Below are positions 8,416 through 17,365 of a DNA stretch of 64,000 bases, piece by piece. The first letter of the stretch is position 1. Each line of letters starts with the position of its first letter. The notes under the pieces were generated by a model, which saw only the letters and a list, made by a program, of their open reading frames with translations, ran no database searches and was not told the DNA's origin. Made by a program: the position numbers and the translations under genes. Origin of the DNA: CAZQVN01 sp964596775 (GTDB lineage Bacteria > Eisenbacteria > RBG-16-71-46 > JABDJR01 > JAWXBZ01); contig CAZQVN010000004.1 in assembly GCA_964596775.1 (NCBI GenBank), positions 104,525-168,524 of the forward strand, read 5' to 3'.

Positions 8416-10588
8416 GGCGCGCCGCCTGGTGACGGCGGAACCAGTCCCCCATCGACCGCGCCATCCCCCGGTAGCCGGTCCGCTCCTCCGCCGAACCCGC
8501 CTTCAGCTCGTGAAACGAGAAGCCGAACATCGCGATCGGCCCGCGCGTCGAAGCGGGATCCGAGCCGGCGTGCCGGAACGCGATGACCTTGCCGTTGAAC
8601 GGCGAGTTCGAGCTGACGCCGCGCATCGTGTACAGCGAGTCGAGGTCGTCGCCGCCGAAGATCGGTGCAAACGCGGCATCCACCCAGGGGAGTCCGCCGA
8701 ACTGCTGGTAGAGGTACTCGCTCGAGTCGGGCTCGACGGTCGGGAACCCGTCCGCCACGGCCTCCGCGGTGGGAAATCCCCGGATCATGCCGTCGAGTTT
8801 CGATGTCGTCGGGCGCACCTCCCGGATGTCGCCGCCGCAGATCCCCATGATCCGGCAGAGAAAATCGGTGGGGAGGATGTTCATCCCGTTCGTCTTGTCG
8901 TAGCTGACCACGGACGCGCAGTTCACACCGGTTGCCGACGCGCGCTTGGTGGCGCCGAAGGAACGGTACCCGATGATCCACAGCGCCCCGCCGGTGTCCA
9001 GGTGCCCCTCGAGAAGCCCCCTGGAGTCGCAGTTGATGGCCGACACCAGCCCGGTCCGGCCGTTGCCGCTGAGCCCGCCCGCCTCCACGTGCCAGACGAT
9101 CGCCTTGTAGCGGCCGAGCTGCTCGCGGCCGAGAAGCGAGACGGACGAGTTGAGGTCGCCCTCTCCGTAGGTGCTGAACGTGTAGATGTCCTGGTCCGCG
9201 AAGCCCATGGCGCTCACGAGATCCCTGGCCTTCAGGTCCATGGCCGTGTCGCTCAGGTTCCCCGCGCTCCGGGTGTTGACGTCGTCCACGAGCAGCACGC
9301 CGCGATCCCGGGGCGGCACCGGGTCGACCCTCACATTATAGATGGCCACCGTCTGCTGGCCGCTCGTGTCGCGGCAGAGGATCACCACCGTGTGCAGCCC
9401 GGGGGTCCGGAAGCAGATCGGCTGGATGTTGTACGGCGAGAGGCTCCACCCCTGGAAGCCTTCATCCCCGTCGATGTCCGGGACGTCGACGCCCACGTTG
9501 TAGCCCTGGAGCGTGCCGCCGTAGGCGGACAGGTTCGCCGAAAAATTGAAGCGGAGGCAGCGATCCATGTACACGGACACGTCCGCAGTCAGGCCCTGGT
9601 CCGGAAACACATGGCGGCCGAACGTGGATTCGGTCACCGTGAGCAGCGGCCGGTCGTAGTTGGCGGCCGACGCGGAACACTTGAACGCGTTCTGCCCGGT
9701 GATGTAGCGGTTCTCGACGGCCCCGGCCACGTCGATGCCCCGCACCACGAACCAGTACGACTTCGGCGTTTCCAGGTCGAGGTAGGTCTGGGTGACGTTT
9801 CCGGAAACGCGGACCCACGGGTAGTCGGGCCCCGGGCTCACGTTGACCGCGTACTGCGGATCGATCGAACCGAAGATGGACGGAATCGGGATCAGCTTGT
9901 ATTCGTAGGCCACCGGACGGAGGTCGGGCGAGAGCTTGTCTTCATCACGGCCGGACCACCGCACGTAGAGCCGCCTGCCGACCTGGGCGAATCCGGACAG
10001 CGTGGAAAAGTCGGGCGAGACGATCCGGGTCTTCGGAATGATGTTCGTGGCGGTGAAGTCGACGACGTCCGCGTCGGACACCGCACCCTGATCGTCCACC
10101 GACCGCACGTAGAACGCGTGCCGCCCCAGGTACCGGTCGGTGATGACCGGCTGCCCGGATGCGCCGAGAAGCGTTTCCGGAGCGGGAGTCGAAAAGAGAA
10201 ACAGGGCGTCGGTGACGGTCGTGTCACGCCAGGCAATGCCGGTGGTGGCCGGATCATTGACTTCGGCGAGCGTCCGATCCTCCAGATCGAACGCGAACTG
10301 GTAGTGGCTCACGAAGCCGTCGTTGTCCCAGCCGATCCAGGACAGCCGGGTCTGCTGGGCCACGGTATCCCGGTCCACGACCTCCCCCCGGACGAACCGG
10401 ACCAGCGGCCGTTCGTTCGGGATGCGGTTGTCCACGACGTTCGAACAGGACACGGCGCCGGCGAGGATCGCCAGGAAGGCGCAAAGGAAAACCCCGCCGA
10501 TGGGGCGGGGAGCGCGCGTGCTGCGGGGAGCCTGAGGGTGCGTGATCACGCAACCATTGTACGCAGGGCGGGATTCCCGGAGCAACAT
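8405..10588 (-). CDS. Large exported lipoprotein of unknown function
   Basis: This 727-residue protein has a lipobox LAGAVSC after a hydrophobic run, so it is probably lipid-anchored. The body contains repeated Ig/fibronectin-like stretches (for example RLSWIGWDNDGFVSHYQFAFD, VAYEYKLIPIPSIF) and a C-terminal half with GVLLVDDVNTRS, YKAIVWHVEAGGLSGNGRTGL and GALWIIGYRSFG. This resembles the beta-alpha fold of gingipain or glutamine-amidotransferase-like surface domains, but no catalytic pair is obvious. The ATG at 10588 has GAAGG 4 nt upstream; a GTG at 10549 would give a shorter leader and is an alternative. It lies 7 nt downstream of the kinase-STAND gene, so the regulator and lipoprotein may be co-transcribed. 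Function unknown. Confidence 0.75.
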   Translation of the reverse strand: MLLRESRPAYNGCVITHPQAPRSTRAPRPIGGVFLCAFLAILAGAVSCSNVVDNRIPNERPLVRFVRGEVVDRDTVAQQTRLSWIGWDNDGFVSHYQFAFDLEDRTLAEVNDPATTGIAWRDTTVTDALFLFSTPAPETLLGASGQPVITDRYLGRHAFYVRSVDDQGAVSDADVVDFTATNIIPKTRIVSPDFSTLSGFAQVGRRLYVRWSGRDEDKLSPDLRPVAYEYKLIPIPSIFGSIDPQYAVNVSPGPDYPWVRVSGNVTQTYLDLETPKSYWFVVRGIDVAGAVENRYITGQNAFKCSASAANYDRPLLTVTESTFGRHVFPDQGLTADVSVYMDRCLRFNFSANLSAYGGTLQGYNVGVDVPDIDGDEGFQGWSLSPYNIQPICFRTPGLHTVVILCRDTSGQQTVAIYNVRVDPVPPRDRGVLLVDDVNTRSAGNLSDTAMDLKARDLVSAMGFADQDIYTFSTYGEGDLNSSVSLLGREQLGRYKAIVWHVEAGGLSGNGRTGLVSAINCDSRGLLEGHLDTGGALWIIGYRSFGATKRASATGVNCASVVSYDKTNGMNILPTDFLCRIMGICGGDIREVRPTTSKLDGMIRGFPTAEAVADGFPTVEPDSSEYLYQQFGGLPWVDAAFAPIFGGDDLDSLYTMRGVSSNSPFNGKVIAFRHAGSDPASTRGPIAMFGFSFHELKAGSAEERTGYRGMARSMGDWFRRHQAARLSG

Positions 10589-10595
10589 GGAACCT

Positions 10596-13529
10596 TCAGG
10601 GGGCGCACCACGCCCGGATCTCCCCCGCGGCGTCCTCGAACGACAGCCGCCGTCCTTCCTCGACGAGGTCCGTGACCTCCCCCCCGCCCAGTTTGCCCCG
10701 CAGGGTGGCCAGCATTTCGTCCGACTCGACCTGCTCGTCCTTGAGCAGGGGCACCCCGATCCGCTCCCGGAGCGCCGAAGCGGCGCCGAACATGCGGCAC
10801 GCCCTCCGGGCATCGCCCATGGCGGTCATGAGCCGCGCCGCCGCCTCGACGAGGCTCGCGCAGAGGCTCATCATGTGCAGCTGCGACGCCAGGTCCAGGC
10901 TTTCGTCGAGGTATCTCCTCGCGGACTCGAACGCCCCGAGCCGGGTCTCGAGGATCACCAGGTTCAGCGCGGACTTGGCCACCCCCTGCACGCTCCCGAT
11001 GGCGCGCCGTTCGGCCAGGCTCTCCTCGAACAGGGCGCGGGCGCCCGCGGTGTCCCCCGCGTGCAGGACGACGCGGCCGAGGTTGTTCAACCCCTTGGCC
11101 ACGCCGGCGCGGTCGCCGAGCTCGCGGTAGATGTCCACGCAGCGCTCGAAGTAGGGGCGGGACTCGGCGATCCGCCCCATCCCATCGCTCAGCACGGCGC
11201 CGAGCCCGTTCAGGACGTTCGCCAGCTGCTTCCGTTCCCCCAGCGCCTCGGCGATCTCGAGGCTCTCCTCGTACCGTTCGCGGGCCGTGTCGATCTCGCC
11301 CTGCTCCAGCGACATCAGGGCCAGCCCTTCCAGCGCTCCGGCCATGGCGAGGTCGCGCGGGCTGCCGGCGTTGGCCCGCACCGCCGACTCGGCGATCCTC
11401 CGCCCCGGACCGGCCTGGCCGAGGTCGTACCAGTAGCGCCACGCCCGCACGACGATCTCCAGCGCCCGCGGCGCCGTGGCCGGAGTCCGCCCGGCCCAGT
11501 CCACCGCGGACCGGAAGTTCGCGATCTCCGGTTCGATGCGCTGCAGCCAGATCGCCTCGTGCCGGTCGTGCCGCGCGTCGGCGTGCCCGGCGAGATCCAG
11601 CATGGCGGCGAGGTGCCGATCCCGGGCCTCATTCTCTTCGCCGGACTCCGCGAGGCGGCTCAACGCATACTGGTGCACGGACTCGAGGAACCGGTAGCGC
11701 GGCTCTCCCCCCTTCAGCCGGTCCACGACGACGAGCGATTTGTCCACGAGCCGTGACAGCCGGTCGAGGATCTCGTATTCGTCGCGCGAGGCGGGGTTCA
11801 GGGCCAGCGCCCCGTCGAGCGACCACCCGCCGGAAAACACGGCCAGGCGGCGGAAGAACCGCCTTTCCTCCTCGTCGAGATGGTCGTAGCTCCAGCCGAT
11901 CGTGGCTTCCAGCGTCCGGTGACGGTCCGACGAAGACGTCCCGTGATCCTTGAGGAGCCGGAACCGGTCGTTGAGGCGGTCGCGGATCTGTTCCACAGAC
12001 AGAAGCTTGACCCGGGTGGCCGCAAGTTCGATGGCCAGGGGGAGACCGTCGAGGCGGCGGCAGATGTCGCCGATGACGCCCGCGGACTCCGCGTCCGGCT
12101 CGAAGTCGTGAACGACGAGCCGGGCCCGGTCCACGAAGAGCCGGACGGCGTCGAGCCGGGCGACCTCCTCCGGGTCGAGCCGGCCTGCCGGGTCCGGAAC
12201 GGCCAGCGGCGGCACCGGAAGGATGCGCTCTCCGGGCACGCCGAGGTTTTCGCGGCTGGTGGCCACGATCCGAAGATGCGGCGCGGCCATCACCACCCCG
12301 GACACGAACCGGGCGGCGCCGTCGAGAACATGCTCGCAGTTGTCGAGGACGAGCAGGATCTTCCGTCCGGCGAGATGTTCGAGCAGGGCGTTCGCGTTGG
12401 CGGCTCCGAACGCGGCCGCCGCCGCGTCGGACACCCGCGAGGATTCGGTGAGCGGCGTGAGGTCGACGAACCGGACGCCGTCGGGGAACGCGTCGAGCTC
12501 GCGCTCGGCCAGCTCGACGGCAAGGCGGGTCTTTCCGCTGCCGCCGGGGCCGGTCAGCGTGATGAGGCGCTCGTCGTCCAGGTGACCCCGCGCCTCGTCG
12601 ATGAGCGCCTCGCGACCGATGAACCCGTCCGCCCGGCGGGGCAGGTTGTGCCGCTTTCCCTCGCTGCGGCGGCGGATCGGGCCGGTCTCCCGACCGAGCG
12701 CCCGTTCGAGCACGATGCGCGCGGACACCGCATCACCCAGGCGGTCCTTCGGCTTCTTTTCCAGGCAGGACGCCAGGAGGTCGCGGACGTCGGCGGGGAT
12801 TTCCGGAAGCTTCGACCAGTCCGGTTCGCCGGTCAGCACCGCCACGACCGTATCCGCGAGCTTTCCCGGAAACGCGCGCATTCCGGTCAGGCACTCGAAG
12901 AGAACGCACCCGAACGCGAACATGTCGGAAAACGGACCCTGCGGCTGCGACATCAGCTGTTCGGGACTCATGTAGCCCGGTGTTCCGGTGACGTGCCCGG
13001 TCCGGCTGAATTCGCTGGCGGAATCCCCGGCCGGGCCGGCGGCGTCCGAACGCGCCAGGCCGAAATCGAGCACCTTGACCAGTCCGCGCGGCGCGAGCAT
13101 CACGTTGCCCGGCTTGAGGTCGCGGTGAATCACGTGCCCGTCGTGGGCCGCCTCGAGAGCCATCGCGATCTGGATGCCGACCCGGAAGGCCTCCTCCACC
13201 GGCAGGGGTCCGCGCGACAGCCGCTCGGCCAGCGTTTCTCCCTGGAGACGTTCGAGGATGAGATAGCGGACTCCGTCCACCTCCTCCAGCCCGTGGATCG
13301 TGGCGATGTTCGGATGATTCAGGGAGGCGAGGAGGAGGGCCTCGCGCTGGAAACGGGCCCGCTGTTCCGGTTCGACGCTCTCCGGCGAAAGCATCTTGAT
13401 GGCCACGTCCCGGTTGAGACGGGTATCCCGGGCCAGGTACACGACGCCCATTCCGCCGCGGCCGAGGACTTCCGAGACTTCATAAGGCCCGATCCGGGCC
13501 GGGATGGACGATGAGGCATCGGGTGGCAT
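10596..13529 (-). CDS. Hanks-type Ser/Thr kinase fused to STAND ATPase and TPR domains
   Basis: This 977-residue cytoplasmic regulator begins with a complete kinase: glycine loop GRGGMGVVY (23-31), Lys45, HRDLKPGN (catalytic Asp137), DFG 155-157, and SPEQ in the APE position. A linker leads to an NB-ARC/STAND NTPase (Walker A GPGGSGKT 327-334, Walker B LLVLD 392-396, VATSRE sensor, GLPLAIELAA helix). About residues 600-977 are TPR-like helices (LANVLNGLGAVLSDGMGR, GVAKGLNNLGRVVLHAGD). STAND proteins act as ATP-driven switches triggered by a ligand sensed by the repeats; here that switch is probably coupled to phosphorylation. No membrane segment is visible. The adjacent lipoprotein gene may be a target or partner, which is inference only. 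Confidence 0.93.
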   Translation of the reverse strand: MPPDASSSIPARIGPYEVSEVLGRGGMGVVYLARDTRLNRDVAIKMLSPESVEPEQRARFQREALLLASLNHPNIATIHGLEEVDGVRYLILERLQGETLAERLSRGPLPVEEAFRVGIQIAMALEAAHDGHVIHRDLKPGNVMLAPRGLVKVLDFGLARSDAAGPAGDSASEFSRTGHVTGTPGYMSPEQLMSQPQGPFSDMFAFGCVLFECLTGMRAFPGKLADTVVAVLTGEPDWSKLPEIPADVRDLLASCLEKKPKDRLGDAVSARIVLERALGRETGPIRRRSEGKRHNLPRRADGFIGREALIDEARGHLDDERLITLTGPGGSGKTRLAVELAERELDAFPDGVRFVDLTPLTESSRVSDAAAAAFGAANANALLEHLAGRKILLVLDNCEHVLDGAARFVSGVVMAAPHLRIVATSRENLGVPGERILPVPPLAVPDPAGRLDPEEVARLDAVRLFVDRARLVVHDFEPDAESAGVIGDICRRLDGLPLAIELAATRVKLLSVEQIRDRLNDRFRLLKDHGTSSSDRHRTLEATIGWSYDHLDEEERRFFRRLAVFSGGWSLDGALALNPASRDEYEILDRLSRLVDKSLVVVDRLKGGEPRYRFLESVHQYALSRLAESGEENEARDRHLAAMLDLAGHADARHDRHEAIWLQRIEPEIANFRSAVDWAGRTPATAPRALEIVVRAWRYWYDLGQAGPGRRIAESAVRANAGSPRDLAMAGALEGLALMSLEQGEIDTARERYEESLEIAEALGERKQLANVLNGLGAVLSDGMGRIAESRPYFERCVDIYRELGDRAGVAKGLNNLGRVVLHAGDTAGARALFEESLAERRAIGSVQGVAKSALNLVILETRLGAFESARRYLDESLDLASQLHMMSLCASLVEAAARLMTAMGDARRACRMFGAASALRERIGVPLLKDEQVESDEMLATLRGKLGGGEVTDLVEEGRRLSFEDAAGEIRAWCAP

Positions 13530-13735
13530 GACGGGTCATTCTAACCCCCGGGCCGGGTCCGGGTCTGCCCCGGGTGCGGGGCCGCCCCTGCCGTCATCCA
13601 AACGCCCTCCCCGGCCGCGGGCCGCCGACTCCGGTGCGGACGCATTCATCGGGGCCCGCCTCCGGGGCGGCCGCGCCCGTTCCCCCGCCATCTTATCGCT
13701 GTCAAAACGGCCCCGGAGATTGGTAATCTCGATTC

Positions 13736-14311
13736 ATGCGCCGGCAATGGAGACTGCGAGTCCAGGGGGTGGAGCTGCGGCTGATCCGGTATCTCGAGGC
13801 CACTCCGGAAGAGCGCCGCACGACGATTCCGCCGCCGACGATGTGCCGGCTGGTGCGTTCCTGGCTGGCCACGGTGGAGGTCACCGGGCGGAAGAACTTT
13901 CTGAGGAGCCTGCTCGCCGAATCCGCCGGGTCGTATCCCCAGCCGCGCGCCGACCTGGCCGGATCGCTGGCGGCGGTCGATCGCCTGATCCGACAGGGAC
14001 GTTTCATAGGCGTGCCGGTGCAGCTCCCCGTGGGCTACGGGATCCTGAAGGAGGGGGCGGAGCCGGCAAACCTGGCCCCGGTGGAGCCGGTCCGGGAAGA
14101 ACGGCCAGAGCTGACCTGGGTCGAAATCGAACTGCTGGATCCACAGGGGGAGCCGATCCCCAACGAAGCGTATGCCCTCACGCTTCCCGACGGCGTGATC
14201 CGGACCGGCCGGCTGAACTCCCGCGGCACGGCCCGCGTCGAGGGGATCCCCGCCGGAACCTGCCAGGTTCAGTTCCCCGGCATCGACGGCCGGGAATGGA
14301 GTCCGGCCTAG
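13736..14311 (+). CDS. Small protein with C-terminal T6SS-cargo-like carboxypeptidase-regulatory-like domain
   Basis: This 191-residue protein has no signal peptide. The N-terminal half is basic and helical (VELRLIRYLEATPEERR, LVRSWLATVEVTGRKNF). The C-terminal 65 residues (WVEIELLDPQGEPIPNE ... LPDGVIRTGRLNSRGTARVEGIPAGTCQVQFPGID) match by eye the beta-sandwich that often closes VgrG, PAAR and other type VI or contractile-injection cargo proteins. Here it stands alone, with no injection-system genes in the window. It is divergent from the kinase-STAND gene across a 206-nt promoter region. The assignment of the domain is from memory of the motif; the role is unknown. Confidence 0.68.
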   Translation: MRRQWRLRVQGVELRLIRYLEATPEERRTTIPPPTMCRLVRSWLATVEVTGRKNFLRSLLAESAGSYPQPRADLAGSLAAVDRLIRQGRFIGVPVQLPVGYGILKEGAEPANLAPVEPVREERPELTWVEIELLDPQGEPIPNEAYALTLPDGVIRTGRLNSRGTARVEGIPAGTCQVQFPGIDGREWSPA

Positions 14312-14351
14312 CGTTCGCGATCTCTTCACCCGCCGGGTGAAGCGACCCTCA

Positions 14352-14918
14352 TCACCCGGCTCCCGATCCGAGCATGCAGATCTGCTCGGGGGCGGGCCCC
14401 AGAAAGCGCTCCTGGGGGATGCCGAGCTCCGCGGCTGCCCGCCAGTCCTCGATCGTGAACGCGTCGGCGATCCAGTGGCGGAACAGGGTGCTCATCCTGA
14501 GGCCGGCCTCGCCGGCGGCGAAGACGGGTGCGCCGACATCCCTCAGCTCCAGGAACAGCGTGTCGCTCTGCGCGAAACGCGCGACGAACCGGCCCGCTCG
14601 CTCGGCAAGCCCGGACACGTCGCCCGGCCCCGACAGGGGCCACTCCTCGAGGATCTTGCGGTCCGTCCGGAAGTAGGCGCGATCGCCGTAGCGGCTTGGC
14701 AGCACACCGAACTCGATGGAGGCGCCGGGAGGGTAGAACCGGTCGCCGATGCAGGCGCTCTGGTGGGCGGAAAGGCGCACGGTCCGGCGCCAGACGACCG
14801 TCCCGAAGTCGTCGAGACGGACGCGGGCGGATTCGGCGGCCCCGGCGCCGTCCGGTAAACCGGCAAAAGTCCACCCGGGGAGGGTCACCAGGAAAAAAAG
14901 CAAAATCGCGCGACACAT
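14352..14918 (-). CDS. Secreted protein of unknown function
   Basis: This 188-residue protein has a clear signal peptide (MCRAILLFFLVTLPGWTFA, cleavage about 19). The mature part is mixed alpha/beta with SACIGDRFYPPGASIEFGVLPSRYGDRAYFRTD and ends in a Gly-rich tail with a late Cys. No family recognised. It converges with the T6SS-cargo-like gene (40 nt apart) and is divergent from the haloperoxidase-like gene. A longer frame beginning at 14925 in another register lacks a signal peptide and is taken as a shadow. Confidence 0.6.
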   Translation of the reverse strand: MCRAILLFFLVTLPGWTFAGLPDGAGAAESARVRLDDFGTVVWRRTVRLSAHQSACIGDRFYPPGASIEFGVLPSRYGDRAYFRTDRKILEEWPLSGPGDVSGLAERAGRFVARFAQSDTLFLELRDVGAPVFAAGEAGLRMSTLFRHWIADAFTIEDWRAAAELGIPQERFLGPAPEQICMLGSGAG

Positions 14919-15044
14919 GAGACATTGAGGCTACGGGGAGCGTTGAGTGGCGTCAAGCGAAGGGCCGGGTCCGGAGGGGGCAGACCGCGCGGGCGGGCGA
15001 CCGGCCACAATAGAAATGAGAATAGCCGGTCCCACCCCCTGCTC

Positions 15045-15053
15045 TGGTATTAT
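15045..15053 (+). promoter_or_regulatory. Candidate extended -10 promoter of the haloperoxidase-like gene
   Basis: TGGTATTAT is an extended -10 element (TGn plus TATTAT, one mismatch to TATAAT) in an AT-rich patch of otherwise GC-rich DNA. No good -35 is visible. Predicted transcripts would start near 15060, leaving a leader of about 77 nt before the ATG at 15137. Confidence 0.4.
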
Positions 15054-15136
15054 TTTCCATCGTATCGTCGCACCTTCGGGACACCCGATCGGGTGCAAAC
15101 GGCAATCCCGAGGCGCGACACATCGCGGAGCCAGAC

Positions 15137-16663
15137 ATGAGCAAACGACTGCGTACAATCCTGTGCGCCGGAGCGGCGATCCTCGTCCTCTCCGGCTGCG
15201 GCGACGACCCGGTGACGAAGCCGGGCGGCGGCGATCCCCCCGTTCCGACAGGCAGGAACGTCGTACTCCAGTGGAACGACGTGAACCTGCAGGCCATCCG
15301 CGACGTGAGGCCCGGTCCGCCGCAGACCGCTCGCGCCCTGGCCATCGTCAGTACCGCGGTCTACGACGCGTGGGCCGCCTACGACGCCGTGGCCGTGGGC
15401 ACCCGCCTCGGATCCGATCTGCGCAGGCCGGCCGCCGAGCGGACGCCCGGGCGCAAGAGCAAGGCGATCAGCTACGCCGCCTACCGCGCGCTCACCGATC
15501 AGTATCCGAGCCAGGCCGCCGTGTTCCGGGCCAAGATGGTGGCGCTGGGGTACGACCCGGACGACCAGTCCACCGACCGGACGACGCCGGCGGGGATCGG
15601 CAACGTGGCCGCCGCGGCGGTGATCGCGTTCCGGAGCGTGGACGGCGCCAACCAGCTGGGCGTCCTCGGCAACGGCACCCCCTATTCCGACTACACGGGC
15701 TACGTGCCCGCGAACCCGCCCATCCCGGTGGAAACGCCGACGCCGCTGTCGATGATCCCGAACCCGGGTCGCTGGCAGCCGCTGACGTTCGTCAACCAGG
15801 CGGGCGCCACCGTGACACCGTCGTTCATCTGCCCGCACTGGGGTCACGTCGTCCCGTTTGCCATGACCAGCCCGTCGATGTTCCGGCCGGTACCGCCGGC
15901 CGAGTTCGGCAGCGCCGCCTACCGCGCCCAGTGCGAGGAGCTGATCGCCATCAGCGCGAACCTCACCGACGAGCAGAAGGCCATCGCGGAGTACTGGGCG
16001 GACGGCCCGTCCTCGGAGCTTCCGCCCGGCCACTTCAACCTGTTCGCGCAGCTCGTCTCCGCCCGCGACAATCACACGCTGGACGACGACGTGAAGATGT
16101 TCTTCGCCCTGACGAACGCCGTGTTCGATGCCGGCATCGCCGTCTGGGAGGCCAAGGCCTTCTACGACTACTGTCGTCCGGTCACGGCCATCCGCTATCT
16201 CTACAACGGGCAGACGATCCGCGCCTGGGGCGGGCCGGGGCAGAACAACGTGGAGATCGACGGTGCGGCCTGGAAGCCGTACCAGCCGACCTGGTTCCCC
16301 ACGCCGCCGTTCGCGGAGTACACCTCGGGGCACAGCGCGTTCAGTTCCTCGGCCGCCGAGGCCCTCAAGCGGTTCACCGGCAGCGACGCGTTCACGTTCA
16401 GCTACACGACGCCGCGGCACGGCTTCAAGGCCGAGCCGGGGATCGCGCCGGCGGCGGACGTGACGATCACGTTCAACACGTTCTCCGAGGCCGCGGACGA
16501 GGCCGGGATCTCCCGGCTCTACGGCGGCATCCATTTCCGTGACGGTGATCGGAGGTCGCGGGTGATGGGACGCCAGTGCGGCGCCCTGGCCTACGAAAAG
16601 GCGCGGAGTCTCTGGGAGGGTCGGGCTTCGGGGCCGGCCAAGACGGATGTCGTGATGAATTAG
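15137..16663 (+). CDS. Vanadium-dependent haloperoxidase/PAP2-superfamily lipoprotein
   Basis: This 508-residue exported lipoprotein (lipobox LSGC, Cys21) has the three vanadate- or phosphate-binding motifs of the PAP2/haloperoxidase superfamily: KX6RP (Lys340 to Arg347-Pro348), SGH (Ser397-Gly398-His399) and SRX5H (Arg460, His466) in SRLYGGIHF. Members are vanadium haloperoxidases or acid phosphatases. The length and spacing fit the bacterial vanadium-haloperoxidase-like group, which oxidises halides with peroxide, but activity and halide cannot be read from sequence. It is a single gene with its own candidate promoter, facing a strong stem-loop terminator shared with the convergent Tag gene. 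Confidence 0.9.
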   Translation: MSKRLRTILCAGAAILVLSGCGDDPVTKPGGGDPPVPTGRNVVLQWNDVNLQAIRDVRPGPPQTARALAIVSTAVYDAWAAYDAVAVGTRLGSDLRRPAAERTPGRKSKAISYAAYRALTDQYPSQAAVFRAKMVALGYDPDDQSTDRTTPAGIGNVAAAAVIAFRSVDGANQLGVLGNGTPYSDYTGYVPANPPIPVETPTPLSMIPNPGRWQPLTFVNQAGATVTPSFICPHWGHVVPFAMTSPSMFRPVPPAEFGSAAYRAQCEELIAISANLTDEQKAIAEYWADGPSSELPPGHFNLFAQLVSARDNHTLDDDVKMFFALTNAVFDAGIAVWEAKAFYDYCRPVTAIRYLYNGQTIRAWGGPGQNNVEIDGAAWKPYQPTWFPTPPFAEYTSGHSAFSSSAAEALKRFTGSDAFTFSYTTPRHGFKAEPGIAPAADVTITFNTFSEAADEAGISRLYGGIHFRDGDRRSRVMGRQCGALAYEKARSLWEGRASGPAKTDVVMN

Positions 16664-16675
16664 GGTTTTGACGGA

Positions 16676-16709
16676 CGGACGGTGCGACCCATGGTTGTCG
16701 CACCGTCCG
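16676..16709. terminator. Bidirectional stem-loop between convergent genes
   Basis: A 13-bp perfect stem (16676-16688 with 16697-16709, arms CGGACGGTGCGAC / GTCGCACCGTCCG) closes an 8-nt loop. It lies between the stops of the haloperoxidase-like gene and the Tag gene. No long U tract follows on either strand, so termination efficiency is uncertain. Confidence 0.6.
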
Positions 16710-16786
16710 CATCGTCTCTGAGAATCTCGGTCGGCGAGAGCATGCCGCTGCCGGATGTCGGGGCGGCCCGCCAGGGTCGTGCCCCC

Positions 16787-17365
16787 CTACCCGAGCCCCG
16801 CCACGTCCTTCCTCCGGAAACAGCTCACGATGTGATCGTTGACCATCCCGGTGGCCTGCATGTGCGCGTAGACGATCGTCGGGCCGACGAACCGGAATCC
16901 CCGCTTCTTCAGATCCTTGCTGATCGTTTCGGACAGCGGCGTCTGGGCCGGCAGGTCCTTCATCGTCACGGGGCGGTTCTGGATCGGCTTTCCCTTCACG
17001 AACGACCAGATGTACGCGTCGAAGCTGCCGAACTCCTTCTGGACGGCCAGGAACGCCCGCGCGTTCGTGACCGCCGACTCGACCTTCAGCCGATTGCGGA
17101 TGATACCGGGGTCCAGCATCAGCCTTTCGATTCGGGCCTCGTCGAACCGGGCCACCTTCTTCGGGTCGAAACCGGCAAACGCCTTCCGGTACCCCTCGCG
17201 GCGCTTGAGGATCGTGATCCACGACAGCCCGGCCTGCGCCCCCTCGAGGATCACGAACTCGAAGAGCTTCCGGTCGTCGTGAACGGGGACGCCCCACTCC
17301 TCGTCGTGATAGCGGACGTAGATCGGATCGGTGCCGGCCCAGGGGCAGCGCTGGAGCGTCTTCAC
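16787..17365 (-). CDS. tag: DNA-3-methyladenine glycosylase I
   Basis: This 192-residue base-excision repair enzyme removes 3-methyladenine from alkylated DNA. It aligns by eye with E. coli Tag along its whole length. The zinc-snap ligands are present: Cys in RCPW at the N-terminus, His in YHDEEWG, and His plus Cys in NDHIVSCF near the C-terminus. LEGAQAGLSWITIL and the KKRGFRFVGPTI segment are family signatures. The GTG start is fixed by a GGGAGGAAA site and a 4-nt GTGA overlap with the upstream methyltransferase stop, so the two are translationally coupled. Confidence 0.95.
   Translation of the reverse strand: MKTLQRCPWAGTDPIYVRYHDEEWGVPVHDDRKLFEFVILEGAQAGLSWITILKRREGYRKAFAGFDPKKVARFDEARIERLMLDPGIIRNRLKVESAVTNARAFLAVQKEFGSFDAYIWSFVKGKPIQNRPVTMKDLPAQTPLSETISKDLKKRGFRFVGPTIVYAHMQATGMVNDHIVSCFRRKDVAGLG

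Noticed and set aside
14326..14925. 199-codon frame overlapping the secreted protein at 14.4 kb
   Set aside because: Arg/Pro-rich shadow; the alternative frame has a clear signal peptide.
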